A stretch of DNA of 62,746 nt, taken from positions 1 to 62,746 of the forward strand of contig WQYQ01000020.1 of the NCBI GenBank assembly GCA_009781175.1, in the 5' to 3' direction. Source of the DNA: Betaproteobacteria bacterium. Its GTDB lineage: Bacteria > Pseudomonadota > Gammaproteobacteria > Burkholderiales > Rhodocyclaceae. The position numbers and the translations under genes are program-made. The notes under the pieces are model-generated. The model had not been told where the DNA came from. It searched no databases and worked only from the letters and a program-made list of their open reading frames with translations. Shown here piece by piece: positions 42,323-51,592 of the stretch (its first letter is position 1; each line of letters starts with the position of its first letter).

Positions 42323-42807
42323 CTGCGGATCTTTCTGAAACTGCGGTAGTGGTCGTCGCTGTAGTACCGCACGCCATCGCAAGCGGCAATGATGCGCCGC
42401 GCGCCGCGGTCGCCCGCGCCCGGCGTGGGGACGGTGTATTCGCGGTAACAGCCACGCGTGCGCGAGGGCAGGCGGGATTCCCGGTTTTGAAATACGACGC
42501 CATCCCTGCGGAAAGGAAAGAGGCCGCCTTGGTCGATCAAGGTCAGGGTAGTGCGGGCCTCGACCGGCAGGGCCTGGATTGGGATTTCGTCGGAATGCGA
42601 AAAGAGGTGAGTCACCCCAACTTGAAAGTTGGGGCTTCCTCGCCACAAGTTGGAGGGCGCGCTTTCAGCGCCAGTAACGCTTGTTTCGCTGACCCCGCCA
42701 TGAATGGCGGGGTCTGTGCTCAACTCGTGGTCACCGCGGGCGTTTGCTGACAGCGCGCTCAGAACGAGGATGATACTGAGCAGAAGCCGGAAGAGCGGCG
42801 TAAGCAC
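42319..42807 (-). CDS. Secreted guanyl-specific ribonuclease (barnase/RNase Sa type) with in-frame insertion
   Basis: A 162-residue protein with a signal peptide (1-23) and a C-terminal N1/T1-type ribonuclease domain (about 75-162). Catalytic residues fit RNase Sa in spacing: Glu123 (YREYTV), Arg138 (GARRII), His153 (DDHYRSF). Residues of about 24-66 are encoded by a hairpin-ended mobile element (42609-42736) inserted without breaking the frame. The mature enzyme should cut RNA outside the cell or in competitors, with the barstar protein guarding the cytoplasm. Whether the inserted linker affects export is unknown. Confidence 0.85.
   Translation of the reverse strand: MLTPLFRLLLSIILVLSALSANARGDHELSTDPAIHGGVSETSVTGAESAPSNLWRGSPNFQVGVTHLFSHSDEIPIQALPVEARTTLTLIDQGGLFPFRRDGVVFQNRESRLPSRTRGCYREYTVPTPGAGDRGARRIIAACDGVRYYSDDHYRSFRKIRR
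42609..42736. mobile_element. Hairpin-ended short element, copy 2 (inside RNase gene)
   Basis: About 128 bp in reverse orientation relative to copy 1. Read on the minus strand it begins TGACCACG, has the hairpin CCCCGCCATTCATGGCGGGG, then GTGGCGAGGAAG, a second hairpin CCCCAACTTTCAAGTTGGGG and ends TGACTC. Hairpin bases differ from copy 1 in a paired manner, so structure is kept. The middle is shorter and unrelated. It is open in the RNase reading frame. Confidence 0.7.
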
Positions 42808-42882
42808 TGCGAAAACCCTTGAAGATAAGGTTTATACAGTGTAACAGGCGGGTATTCAGAATGAATGAATTGCGCTCAAGCT

Positions 42883-44508
42883 TCAGGCCGCAACGCGTTT
42901 TTTTGCCGGTTGTTGCTTGCTCAGGTTGTTGAAATAGGTGTGCAGCGGGCCGAGCTTGGTATTGCCGGGATCGAGCGTGCGCAGACGGCCGATAAGCTCG
43001 CGCGCCTGGGTCGCGTGGCGTTCGTTCCAGCCGCAGTGCTCGATGTATTTGAGTTGCGCGAGTGCGGCGTTGAACAGCACCAGCGTATTGCCGGGCATGC
43101 GCTGCGCGGCTTCGGCCATATGCTCGACGGCGCCGGAAAAATCGCCTTTTTGTGCGAGTTCGGCGCCCGTGGCCATCATGTTTTTGACTTCGGTGCGCTG
43201 GCGCGTGGCGATGACTTCGCCGAGTTCTCTTTGGCCGAGTTCGCCAAACATTTTCTGAATGTCCTGGGCTACCGCATCGTCCGAAGTGTTGCGCAGGATG
43301 TTCATGACGACATCGGTCGCCTGCTCTTCGAGCTTATGCGTGAGACAGGCGCGGGTGAGGTCTTTTTTCAGCGTCAGCGTCAGTTCCAGCGTGTCGTCGA
43401 ATAGCCCGGCCGCGCGTTCGGCGGCTTCGGCGGCTTGATGTTCGTTACCCTTCTGGGCGTGCAGCAGGGCTTGCGAGAGGGATTTGCAGAGTTCCGCCTT
43501 CGGGCCGCGCATGCTGCGGTCGAGATCGCGGATTGCCGTTTCGGCGCGCTCGGTTGCGCCGGCCCCGAGCTGGGCTTTGACGAGGCGCAGATAGTCTTCC
43601 GGGTCGCGAAAGCCCGAATAGCGGGTTTGCTCGACCAGGTCGGTAAGTGTTTTCTCCGCATCCGCGCATTCGCCAAGCTCAAGTTCCAGTTCGCCGAGCC
43701 GGCGCAGACGACGCGTGACGTGCGGCGAAACTTTCGTTGCCTGAGCCAGCGCTTCGCGCGCGGCGGAAGGGTCGCCCTTGGCTTCCTGCGTGCGCGCCAA
43801 CCAGTCGTAGCTATCGAGAAAAAACGCGTTGGCTTCAAGCAAGGCTTTGAGCTGAAGCTCGGCCTGCTCGAAGTTCTTGGTCAAGAACTGTGTCTTGGCG
43901 AGCCCGAGTTGTGCCCACGGGACCGGGCGTTCCCGCAGCACTTGGCTATACAGAGCCTGCGCCTCTGCAATCTGTCCGATCGAAACCAGCAATTCGGCAC
44001 GTTGGCGTGTGAAGTCGAGTTCGTATTGCGGATATTTTTGCAGGCCCTCTTCACAAGCCGTGATCGCTTCAAGGATTTTGCCGTTTTCGATCAATTGCCA
44101 CATCGGCGTGAAGGCGTCGCGCTTGCTCAGCGCGCGTTGGAGCCGCCGATGGAGGTTTTCCGTCGTGAAGGGTTTGAGGATGTAATCGTTGGGAACCAGT
44201 TCGGCGGTGCTGACGACGCGTTGCTGAGCCCCTTCGCTGGTGATCATGATGAAGAGCGTCGTGAGCGGAGCCAGTTGATGCTGCCGAATGTCTTCAAGCA
44301 GATGTTGGCCGGTTTGCTCGGCACCGAGGTTGTTTTCGCTCAGCACGATGTCGAAGCCGCCTTCTTTGAGCTTGCGCACGGCGGTCGTGGCGGACATCGC
44401 GCTTTGCACGCGCGTGATGCCGCACAGAGCGAGCATGCTGCGCAGTTGCGTCTGCATGTTGCTCTGATGTTCCACCACCAAAACGGAGAGTTCGTCGACT
44501 TTTCCCAT
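42883..44508 (-). CDS. Degenerate receiver domain / TPR protein
   Basis: A 541-residue protein. Residues 1-125 have a response-regulator receiver fold (LSVLVVEHQSNMQ; MITSE with T90; ILKPF with K112). The phosphoacceptor position reads Glu58 (IVLSENNL) and the acidic pocket reads Glu-His, so normal Asp phosphorylation is not possible. Residues of about 130-520 are TPR-like helical repeats. Proteins of this layout are thought to act as adaptors, sometimes in type IV pili or motility control. It lies between aspS and the RNase operon. Confidence 0.85.
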   Translation of the reverse strand: MGKVDELSVLVVEHQSNMQTQLRSMLALCGITRVQSAMSATTAVRKLKEGGFDIVLSENNLGAEQTGQHLLEDIRQHQLAPLTTLFIMITSEGAQQRVVSTAELVPNDYILKPFTTENLHRRLQRALSKRDAFTPMWQLIENGKILEAITACEEGLQKYPQYELDFTRQRAELLVSIGQIAEAQALYSQVLRERPVPWAQLGLAKTQFLTKNFEQAELQLKALLEANAFFLDSYDWLARTQEAKGDPSAAREALAQATKVSPHVTRRLRRLGELELELGECADAEKTLTDLVEQTRYSGFRDPEDYLRLVKAQLGAGATERAETAIRDLDRSMRGPKAELCKSLSQALLHAQKGNEHQAAEAAERAAGLFDDTLELTLTLKKDLTRACLTHKLEEQATDVVMNILRNTSDDAVAQDIQKMFGELGQRELGEVIATRQRTEVKNMMATGAELAQKGDFSGAVEHMAEAAQRMPGNTLVLFNAALAQLKYIEHCGWNERHATQARELIGRLRTLDPGNTKLGPLHTYFNNLSKQQPAKKRVAA

Positions 44509-44592
44509 GTCTCCCCGTTACTACGGCCTTGCTGGAGCAGAGTTGAGGCCGGGACTGAGACTGTTTTGGGTAAGCCGGTAAATAGTGGAAGA

Positions 44593-44622
44593 AGCCCCCG
44601 CGCAGGATAAGGCGCGGGGGCT
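44593..44622 (-). terminator. Terminator after aspS
   Basis: An 11-bp GC-rich stem (AGCCCCCGCGC / GCGCGGGGGCT) with an 8-nt loop. On the minus strand it is followed by TCTTCC. It begins 10 nt after the aspS stop. The T-run is weak, so efficiency is uncertain. Confidence 0.65.
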
Positions 44623-44631
44623 GAGGCCGAC

Positions 44632-46416
44632 TTAGTCCGCCGCGGGCTGCGGGTTGCGCAGACGGATGTGCAGCTCGCGCAACTGCTTCTCGTCGACGAG
44701 GCTCGGCGCCTGGGTGAGCAGACATTGCGCGCGCTGGGTTTTCGGGAAGGCGATCACGTCGCGGATCGACTCGGTGCCGGCGAGCAGCATCACGATGCGG
44801 TCCAGGCCGAAGGCGAGGCCACCGTGCGGCGGCGCGCCGTACTTGAGCGCGTCGAGCAGGAAGCCGAACTTGATGCGTGCTTCTTCTTCGCCGATGCCGA
44901 TCGCGTCGAACACCTGCGACTGTACGTCCTCGCGGTGGATACGCACCGAGCCGCCGCCGACTTCGTAGCCGTTGAGCGCCAGGTCGTAAGCCTTGGCGAG
45001 GCACTTGCCCGGATCGCTGGCAAGCAGCGCGACATGTTCGTCCTTCGGCGAGGTGAACGGATGGTGGCAGGCGTTCCAGCGCTTTTCGTCCTCGTCGTAC
45101 TCGAACATCGGGAAGTCGACGATCCACACCGGCGCCCAGGCCGCGCCCGAGAGGTGGCCTTTCTCGTGGCCGATCTTCTGGCGCAGAGCGCCGAGCGCGT
45201 CGTTGACCACCTTGGCGCGGTCGGCACCGAAGAAGATCAAGTCGCCGTCCTGCGCGCCGGAACGCTCGACGATGAGCTTGAGCACTTCGTCGGAGAGGTT
45301 CTTGACGATCGGCGACTGCATGCCGTCGCGGCCCTTGGCGATTTCGTTGAACTTGATGTAGGCCAGCCCGCGCGCGCCGTAGATGCCGACGAACTGGGTG
45401 TAGGCGTCGATTTCGCCGCGCGTGAGCGCGCTGCCGCCCGGAATCAGCAGACCCGCCACACGGCCGTCGGCCAGGTTCGCGGCGCCCGAGAAAACTTTGA
45501 ATTCGGCCGTTTTCATCACGTCGGTGAGTTCGGTGAATTCGAGCGTGACGCGCAGGTCCGGCTTGTCGGAGCCGTATTTCGCCATCGCTTCGGCAAAGCT
45601 CATGCGCGGAAACGGGTTCGGCAGTTCGATGTTCGCGGCTTCCTTGAACACCGTGCGGAACAGGTCTTCCATGATCGCGGTGATTTCGGTCTCGTTCAGG
45701 AACGAGGTTTCGATATCGACCTGAGTAAACTCGGGCTGGCGCTCGGCGCGCAGATCCTCGTCGCGGAAGCACTTGGTAAGCTGGTAATAACGGTCGAAGC
45801 CCGACACCATCAGCATCTGTTTGAAGAGCTGCGGCGACTGCGGCAGAGCGAAGAAGTGGCCGTCGTGCACGCGGCTCGGCACGAGATAGTCGCGCGCGCC
45901 TTCGGGCGTGCTCTTGGTCAGCATCGGCGTTTCGATGTCGATGAAGCCGGCCTCGTCGAGGAAGCGGCGGAACGCGCGCGCGGTGCGGTAGCGCAGCATC
46001 ATGATGTTCTGCATGTAGGGGCGGCGCAGATCCATGACACGGTGCGTCAGGCGCACGGTTTCCGAGAGGTTTTCGTCGTCGAGCGGAAACGGCGGTGTGA
46101 CCGAGGGGTTCAGCACTTCGAGTTCATGACAGAGCACTTCGACTTCGCCGGAAACGAGATTGGGGTTTGTCGTGCCTTCGGGGCGGCGGCGCACTTTGCC
46201 GACGACCTTGAGGCAGAACTCGTTGCGGACCGATTCGGCGGTCTTGAAGGTTTCAGCGCGATCGGGATCGCAAACGACCTGAACCACACCTTCGCGGTCA
46301 CGCAGGTCGATGAAGATGACGCCGCCGTGGTCGCGGCGGCGATGGGCCCAGCCCGTCAGGGTGACGATCTGGTCGAGATGGGCGGCGCTGACTTGTCCGC
46401 TGTAACAGGTACGCAT
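44632..46416 (-). CDS. aspS: Aspartyl-tRNA synthetase
   Basis: A 594-residue bacterial-type class IIb synthetase charging tRNA-Asp. The N-terminal OB-fold anticodon domain ([23 protein letters not shown]), motif 2 ([18 protein letters not shown]), the GAD insertion domain (about residues 280-430) and motif 3 ([13 protein letters not shown]) are all present. The usual betaproteobacterial order FmdB-DUF502-aspS is kept. The ATG is at the start of the conserved MRTCYSG N-terminus. Confidence 0.97.
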   Translation of the reverse strand: MRTCYSGQVSAAHLDQIVTLTGWAHRRRDHGGVIFIDLRDREGVVQVVCDPDRAETFKTAESVRNEFCLKVVGKVRRRPEGTTNPNLVSGEVEVLCHELEVLNPSVTPPFPLDDENLSETVRLTHRVMDLRRPYMQNIMMLRYRTARAFRRFLDEAGFIDIETPMLTKSTPEGARDYLVPSRVHDGHFFALPQSPQLFKQMLMVSGFDRYYQLTKCFRDEDLRAERQPEFTQVDIETSFLNETEITAIMEDLFRTVFKEAANIELPNPFPRMSFAEAMAKYGSDKPDLRVTLEFTELTDVMKTAEFKVFSGAANLADGRVAGLLIPGGSALTRGEIDAYTQFVGIYGARGLAYIKFNEIAKGRDGMQSPIVKNLSDEVLKLIVERSGAQDGDLIFFGADRAKVVNDALGALRQKIGHEKGHLSGAAWAPVWIVDFPMFEYDEDEKRWNACHHPFTSPKDEHVALLASDPGKCLAKAYDLALNGYEVGGGSVRIHREDVQSQVFDAIGIGEEEARIKFGFLLDALKYGAPPHGGLAFGLDRIVMLLAGTESIRDVIAFPKTQRAQCLLTQAPSLVDEKQLRELHIRLRNPQPAAD

Positions 46417-46555
46417 CGGTAACTCCGGATTTCTTCCGTCTTGCCGTTAGGAAGCGGAATTTTGTTTCTTTCTTGTTTCCGCCGCAGGATGTCCGCTAAC
46501 GGGGTGTTTCGGTACGGCTAAAATGGACAAATTGTTCAAATCGGGCGAGCCGCGG

Positions 46556-47173
46556 TCAACGCTTGTGCGGGGCAGCATTTCCGTCCGGCGCAATGACACC
46601 CATCGAGATGATGTATTTGAGTGCTTCGTCGACCGTCATATCGAGTTCGATAACCGCGTCCTTGCGCATCATCAGGAAAAAGCCGGAAGTCGGCAGTGGG
46701 GTCGTTGGCACATAGAGGCTCAGGTATTCGCTACCGAGGTGCGAAGTGATTTTCGTGCCGGGCGCGCCGGTTTGAAAGGCGATCGTCCAACTGCCCTGGC
46801 GCGGATACTCGATCAGCAAGGCTTTGCGAAAAGCCTGCCCATTGGGGGCGAATACGGTGTCGGAAACCTGTTTGACGCTGGAGTAGATCGAGTTGACGAA
46901 CGGGATGCGTACGAGCAGACCTTCCCAAAAGCTGACGAGACGCTGGCCGAAGTAGTTGGCCGCGACAAGGCCGGTCAGCATCACGACAAGCAGCATCAGG
47001 AGGGCGCCGATGCCTGGAATATCCCACCCGATCAGCCTCTTCGGGCGCCATTCGAGCGGCAACAGCAGCAAGGACTGATCCAGGGTGCCGACGATCAGGC
47101 TTAAAACCCAGAGGGTGATCGTGAGCGGAACCCAGATCAGCAGGCCGGTGATGAAATATTTTTTGAACTGCAT
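46556..47173 (-). CDS. DUF502 family membrane protein
   Basis: A 205-residue protein with two membrane helices near the N-terminus (FITGLLIWVPLTITLWVLSL and LLMLLVVMLTGLVAANYFG) and a soluble C-terminal domain with the typical PTTPLPTSGFFLMM motif. The family has no settled function, but it often lies between FmdB and aspS genes, as it does here. ATG 47173 was chosen; the upstream start at 47200 would add 9 residues and overlap the fmdB gene. Confidence 0.9.
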   Translation of the reverse strand: MQFKKYFITGLLIWVPLTITLWVLSLIVGTLDQSLLLLPLEWRPKRLIGWDIPGIGALLMLLVVMLTGLVAANYFGQRLVSFWEGLLVRIPFVNSIYSSVKQVSDTVFAPNGQAFRKALLIEYPRQGSWTIAFQTGAPGTKITSHLGSEYLSLYVPTTPLPTSGFFLMMRKDAVIELDMTVDEALKYIISMGVIAPDGNAAPHKR

Positions 47174-47177
47174 CGAT

Positions 47178-47456
47178 TTAATGGCAGGCACAGGCGCCAC
47201 CGCAGCCCGTGGGCTTGGCGGTTTCGGTTTTGGTCTCGCTTGCCGATTCGGATGATGCGCCGGCCGTGCTCGCGCCGCCTTTGAAATCGGTGGCGTACCA
47301 GCCGCTGCCTTTGAGTTGGAAACCTGCGGCGGTCAGTACCTTGACAAAGGTTTCCTTGCCGCATGAAGGGCAAGTGGTGAGCGGCGCATCGGAGATTTTT
47401 TGCAGGACATCTTTTTGATGCCCGCAGTCTGTGCAGCGGTATTCGTAAATCGGCAT
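47178..47456 (-). CDS. FmdB-family zinc-ribbon protein
   Basis: A 92-residue protein with an N-terminal zinc ribbon (MPIYEYRCTDCGHQ ... TTCPSCGKE, four Cys) and a low-complexity acidic/Thr/Ser tail ending GCGGACACH, which may bind metal. The family is thought to regulate or bind nucleic acid. It lies 4 nt upstream of the DUF502 gene. Confidence 0.9.
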   Translation of the reverse strand: MPIYEYRCTDCGHQKDVLQKISDAPLTTCPSCGKETFVKVLTAAGFQLKGSGWYATDFKGGASTAGASSESASETKTETAKPTGCGGACACH

Positions 47457-47561
47457 GGTTCGACTCCTGCGGGATAAGCGTACGAGTTTATCGCAACGCA
47501 ACACGAAGCCCAAGGAATAGGCCGCGTAAATATGTTTGCGAAAGTCGAAAAATCAAGTGCT

Positions 47562-47618
47562 TAAAACCTGCTCATGAGCGCTGACACTGTCTCGCGGCAA
47601 GACTATGGGCAGGTTTTA
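47562..47618. repeat. Short inverted-repeat element at pilD 3' end
   Basis: 15-nt arms TAAAACCTGCTCATG and TATGGGCAGGTTTTA (13 of 15 paired) enclose 27 nt with ACACTGTCTCGCGG. The arm overlaps the pilD stop codon. Related short motifs GAGCAGGTTCT occur alone at 21255 and 39113 and as a small palindrome at 13287-13304. Confidence 0.5.
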
Positions 47619-48467
47619 GAATTGTGCGAGATATGTATTGGTAAGCGTTTCGCCCCAGAAAAGCGCTGCAATGCCCGCACCGGCAAGATAAGGGCCGAAA
47701 GGGATCGGGGTTTCGCGACCGTGACGTGCAAACAGCATGAGTCCGATGCCGATGATCGCGCCGATCGCCGAGGAGGCGAGAATCACGAAAGGTAAGAGCT
47801 TCCAGCCGAGCCAGGCGCCGATCGCGGCAAGCAGTTTGAAATCGCCATAGCCCATGCCTTCTTTGCCGGTCAGCAGTTTGAACGCCCAGAAAACGCTCCA
47901 GAGCGAAAGATAGCCGAGCGTGGCACCGATGACGGCTGTCGGCAGGTCGACGAAGAACGGGCGCAGATTCAGCAGGAGACCAAGCCATAGGAGCGGCTGC
48001 GTGATCGAGTCGGGCAGCAATTGGGTATCGAGGTCGATGAAGGTCAGCGCGAGCAGGGACCAACAGAAAACCATCGCCGCGAGCGCAGTCCAATTCGGGC
48101 CGAACTGCCAGGCGCATGCGCCGGCGAGCAGGCCGCCCGCCAGCTCGACGATCGGGTAGCGCGGGCTGATCCGGGCCTTGCAGTGCCCACAACGGCCGCC
48201 GAGGATTAAATAGGAGAGGAGTGGCAGGTTCTGCCATGCGGCAATACGGGTTCCGCAGTGCGGGCAGCGCGAGGCGGGGCGCGACAGGCTGATAGGCTCG
48301 AAGGCGGGCGCTTGTTCGCCGCGAAGTTCGGCGGCTTCGCGTTGCCAATCCTGTTCCATCATCTTGGGCAAACGATGAATCACGACATTGAGAAAGCTGC
48401 CGATGCATAAACCGAACAGGCCGGCGATCGTTATGAAAACAGGAAGGGCGAGGTCGAAATCATTCAT
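47616..48467 (-). CDS. pilD: Prepilin peptidase/N-methyltransferase PilD
   Basis: A 283-residue inner-membrane aspartic protease that cleaves and N-methylates type IV prepilins. Several transmembrane helices are present. The two Cys pairs (CPHCGTRI and CGHCKARI) form the zinc site in the first cytoplasmic loop. The active-site Asp residues are in TFIDLDTQLLPD and GMGYGDFKLL. The ATG at 48467 starts MNDFDLALPV. It is in the pilB-pilC-pilD cluster; coaE and the usual next genes are missing here. Confidence 0.95.
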   Translation of the reverse strand: MNDFDLALPVFITIAGLFGLCIGSFLNVVIHRLPKMMEQDWQREAAELRGEQAPAFEPISLSRPASRCPHCGTRIAAWQNLPLLSYLILGGRCGHCKARISPRYPIVELAGGLLAGACAWQFGPNWTALAAMVFCWSLLALTFIDLDTQLLPDSITQPLLWLGLLLNLRPFFVDLPTAVIGATLGYLSLWSVFWAFKLLTGKEGMGYGDFKLLAAIGAWLGWKLLPFVILASSAIGAIIGIGLMLFARHGRETPIPFGPYLAGAGIAALFWGETLTNTYLAQF

Positions 48468-48477
48468 GAAATGCAAA

Positions 48478-48501
48478 GCGGGCGTTTGTTGCAACGCCCG
48501 C
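48478..48501 (-). terminator. Hairpin between pilC and pilD
   Basis: A 9-bp stem (GCGGGCGTT / AACGCCCGC) with a 6-nt loop, followed on the minus strand by TTTGCATTTC just before the pilD start. It could attenuate pilD expression or stabilise the pilC mRNA end. Confidence 0.55.
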
Positions 48502-48522
48502 TGGATTGGGTGAAATTGCGGA

Positions 48523-49767
48523 TCAGACCACTTGGCCGAGTTTGAAGATTGGCAGATACATCGCGACGACCAAGCCGCCAACGACGGTGCCGAGGAATAC
48601 GATGATCAGCGGTTCGAGCAGTTGAGAGAGCGCGTCGACCGCATCGTCGACCTCGCGTTCGAAAAAGTCCGCGACTTTCCCGAGCATCGAATCGAGCTGG
48701 CCGGACTCTTCGCCGATCCCGACCATTTGCAGCACCATCATGGGGAATACGTTCGCGTTCTGCATCGAAACCGTCAAGCTGATGCCGGTGCTGACATCGT
48801 TCTGAATTTGCTTCGTGGCGAGTTGGTAGACGCGGTTTCCCGCCGCGCCGCCAACTGAATCGAGCGCTTCGACCAACGGGACTCCCGCCGCAAACATCGT
48901 CGAAAGCGTGCGGGTCCAGCGCGCCACGGTGGCTTTTTGAATGATTTCCCCGATTACGGGGAATTTGAGCAGCAGACGGTCCATCGTAAACTGCATCTGT
49001 GGCGAGCGTTTGTAGGCCATCGATAGGCCGATGATTGCCACGGCTAGGCCGCCGAAAATCAGGTACCAGTAGGCCAGGAAGGCGTCGGAAAGCGCCATCA
49101 CGAAAAGCGTTGGCGCGGGCAAGTCCGCGCCGAAGCTCGTGAAAACCGCTTTGAATTGCGGAATCACGAACAGCATCATGACCGCGACAACGCCGAGTGC
49201 CACGGTTACGACGGCGATCGGATAGAACAGGGCGCCCTTGATCTTGCTCTTGATCGCGAGCATTTTTTCGCGATACGTGGCAAGCCGCTCCAATAAGGCA
49301 TCGAGCGCTCCGGATTGTTCGCCCGCGCCGACGAGGTTCGAATAGAGCGAATCGAACTGCACCGGATGTTTGCGGAAGGCTTGCGCCAGACTGCTGCCGG
49401 ATTCGACGTCGGCGCGGATCTGATTCAGCATGCGCGACAGAGCTGGATTGCTGGAACCCTTGATGGCAATGTCGAACGCTTGCAGTAAGGGCACGCCGGA
49501 ACGCAGCATGGTTGCCAACTGACGGGTAAAGATCGCGACATCCTTGTCTGTGACCTTGCCGCCGCGCGCGAAGCTGCGCTTCTTGACCTTGATTCCAGTA
49601 AGACCCTGGCGCCGCAGATTGGCTTGGACGATCGAGGCGCTGCCGGCGCGTATTTCGCCGCGGACGATTTTCCCCTGCTTGTCCTTGCCTTCCCAATTAA
49701 AGACACTGTCCTGGTTCGCGGCGGTGGCGGGTTTGCGTACTGCTTTTGGGCTTGCAGCCATCTGCAT
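48523..49767 (-). CDS. pilC: Type IV pilus inner-membrane platform protein PilC
   Basis: A 414-residue GspF/PilC family protein with two cytoplasmic F domains (FTRQLATMLRSGVPLLQAFD and ARWTRTLSTMFAAGVPLVEALD) and three transmembrane helices. It anchors the pilus motor ATPases. Start: ATG 49767 with AAGGA 5 nt before it; ATG 49761 is a close alternative. It lies 10 nt downstream of pilB. Confidence 0.95.
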   Translation of the reverse strand: MQMAASPKAVRKPATAANQDSVFNWEGKDKQGKIVRGEIRAGSASIVQANLRRQGLTGIKVKKRSFARGGKVTDKDVAIFTRQLATMLRSGVPLLQAFDIAIKGSSNPALSRMLNQIRADVESGSSLAQAFRKHPVQFDSLYSNLVGAGEQSGALDALLERLATYREKMLAIKSKIKGALFYPIAVVTVALGVVAVMMLFVIPQFKAVFTSFGADLPAPTLFVMALSDAFLAYWYLIFGGLAVAIIGLSMAYKRSPQMQFTMDRLLLKFPVIGEIIQKATVARWTRTLSTMFAAGVPLVEALDSVGGAAGNRVYQLATKQIQNDVSTGISLTVSMQNANVFPMMVLQMVGIGEESGQLDSMLGKVADFFEREVDDAVDALSQLLEPLIIVFLGTVVGGLVVAMYLPIFKLGQVV

Positions 49768-49777
49768 AGTCCTTCTG

Positions 49778-51496
49778 TCATTCGTTTGTCGTAGCCAAGA
49801 CTTCGGCGAGCGAAGTAACACCCTGTTTGGCTTTAAGCAGTCCTGACTGGCGTAAATCCCGGATCCCCTGACGTTGCGCTTCCGCGGCGACGTCGATCGA
49901 GTTTCCGTTCGTCATGATGATTTGCGCCATTTCCTCACCTACAGGCATGACCTGATAGATTCCAACCCGTCCTTTGTAGCCCGAGCCCTTGCAGCGTTCG
50001 CAGCCGACCGGGCCGTAAGGCTCCCAGGAGCCGTCCAAATCTTCCTCGGTGTAGCCGGCCTGGAGCAGTGCCTCAAGCGGAACTTCGATCGGCCGCTTGC
50101 AAGTGCACAAACGCCGCGCGAGACGCTGCGCCGTGATCATGATCACCGACGACGCAATATTAAACGGCGCGACGCCCATATTCTTTAGCCGTTCCAGCGT
50201 GCCAGGCGCATCGTTCGTGTGCAGGGTGGACAAAACCAGGTGGCCGGTTTGTGCCGCCTTGATCGAAATTTCGGCCGTTTCCAGATCACGGATTTCGCCC
50301 ACCATGATGATGTCCGGGTCTTGGCGCAGGAAGGATTTGAGCGCCGCGGAGAAGGTCAGCCCCGCTTTTTCGTTGACGTTGACCTGGTTGATGCCGGGCA
50401 GGTTGATTTCGGCGGGGTCTTCTGCCGTCGAAATATTGACGCCCGCTTTATTCAGCAGGTTCAGGCAGGTGTACAGCGAAACCGTTTTGCCCGAGCCGGT
50501 CGGCCCGGTCACGAGCACCATGCCGTAAGGCCGCTCAACCGCGTCGAGCAGCGCCTGGCGCTGATCCGGCTCATAGCCGAGCGCATCGATGCCGAGCATC
50601 GCCGAGCTTGGATCGAGAATACGCATCACGATCTTTTCGCCGTACAGACACGGCAGCGTGCTGACACGGAAATCGATCGCTTTGTTGGCCGACAGCTTGA
50701 GTTTCATGCGGCCGTCTTGCGGCACGCGCTTTTCAGAAATGTCGAGGCGCGAAATCACCTTGATCCGTGCGGCGATTTTTTCGCGTAATGCGAGCGGCGG
50801 CTGCGAGATTTCACGCAAGATGCCGTCGGTGCGGAAACGGATCCGGTAATACTTTTCGTAGGGCTCGAAGTGAATATCGGATGCGCCTTCATTGATCGCA
50901 TCGACAAGAATTTTTTGAATGAATTTGACGATTGGGGCATCGTCGACATCGACTCCTCCTGTGTCGGTGTCGGAGCTATCGCTGACTTCGGCTACATCGC
51001 CAAGCTCGTCTTCGATATTCCCGGTCAGGTTCTTCAGTGTGTCGCCGGCGCTTTCGCCGAGTTTTTTCAATATCGGCAGCAGCTTGTCGATCTCGACGAT
51101 GATTGGATCGACCGCCATGCCCGTTTGGAAACGGACTACATCGAGCGCGCGCAGATTGGTGGGGTCCGCGGTGCCGATCGTGATTTTATTGTTCTTCTTC
51201 GCGACCGGAATGATGTGATTGGCATCGATGAGCTTCCGATCGATCGCATCTTTCGGAATCTGGCTGTCGTCGAAAGCCGTCAAATCCAGCATCGGAAAGC
51301 CGAAGGTTTCGGCACAAAACTTGGCCAGGTCGCGTCCGCTGATCAGCCCGCGCTGCACGGCCTCCGCAGCAAATGGCAGTTCCGAGCTTTTGGCCTGCTC
51401 TGTAACCTCGATGGCTTGCGCTTCGCTCAAGCGATTGTGCTGCACCAGCGCTCGGGCCAGTCCGCTCAGCGGTATTTGTTGGGGGTCCGCAACCAT
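49778..51496 (-). CDS. pilB: Type IV pilus assembly ATPase PilB
   Basis: A 572-residue hexameric ATPase powering pilus extension. The N-terminal MshEN/GspE_N domains (residues of about 15-150) include RGLISGRDLAKFCAETFGFP. The secretion ATPase core has Walker A GPTGSGKT, the Asp box, Walker B GEIRDLETAEI and the His box TLHTNDAPGT. A tetracysteine zinc motif is present (CTCKRP ... CERCKG). ATG at 51496. Confidence 0.97.
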   Translation of the reverse strand: MVADPQQIPLSGLARALVQHNRLSEAQAIEVTEQAKSSELPFAAEAVQRGLISGRDLAKFCAETFGFPMLDLTAFDDSQIPKDAIDRKLIDANHIIPVAKKNNKITIGTADPTNLRALDVVRFQTGMAVDPIIVEIDKLLPILKKLGESAGDTLKNLTGNIEDELGDVAEVSDSSDTDTGGVDVDDAPIVKFIQKILVDAINEGASDIHFEPYEKYYRIRFRTDGILREISQPPLALREKIAARIKVISRLDISEKRVPQDGRMKLKLSANKAIDFRVSTLPCLYGEKIVMRILDPSSAMLGIDALGYEPDQRQALLDAVERPYGMVLVTGPTGSGKTVSLYTCLNLLNKAGVNISTAEDPAEINLPGINQVNVNEKAGLTFSAALKSFLRQDPDIIMVGEIRDLETAEISIKAAQTGHLVLSTLHTNDAPGTLERLKNMGVAPFNIASSVIMITAQRLARRLCTCKRPIEVPLEALLQAGYTEEDLDGSWEPYGPVGCERCKGSGYKGRVGIYQVMPVGEEMAQIIMTNGNSIDVAAEAQRQGIRDLRQSGLLKAKQGVTSLAEVLATTNE

Positions 51497-51592
51497 GAAA
51501 ATTGCAATTTTGAGAAAGTTACTATTTGGGGATCATGCCCCTGCATGGCCTTGCTTGTAAACCGGGACATCGGTTCCGGGCGGCCCCGGCAT

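Noticed and set aside
44668..46422. 584-codon plus-strand frame opposite aspS
   Set aside because: Shadow of aspS caused by GC-rich third positions; no motifs or ribosome site.
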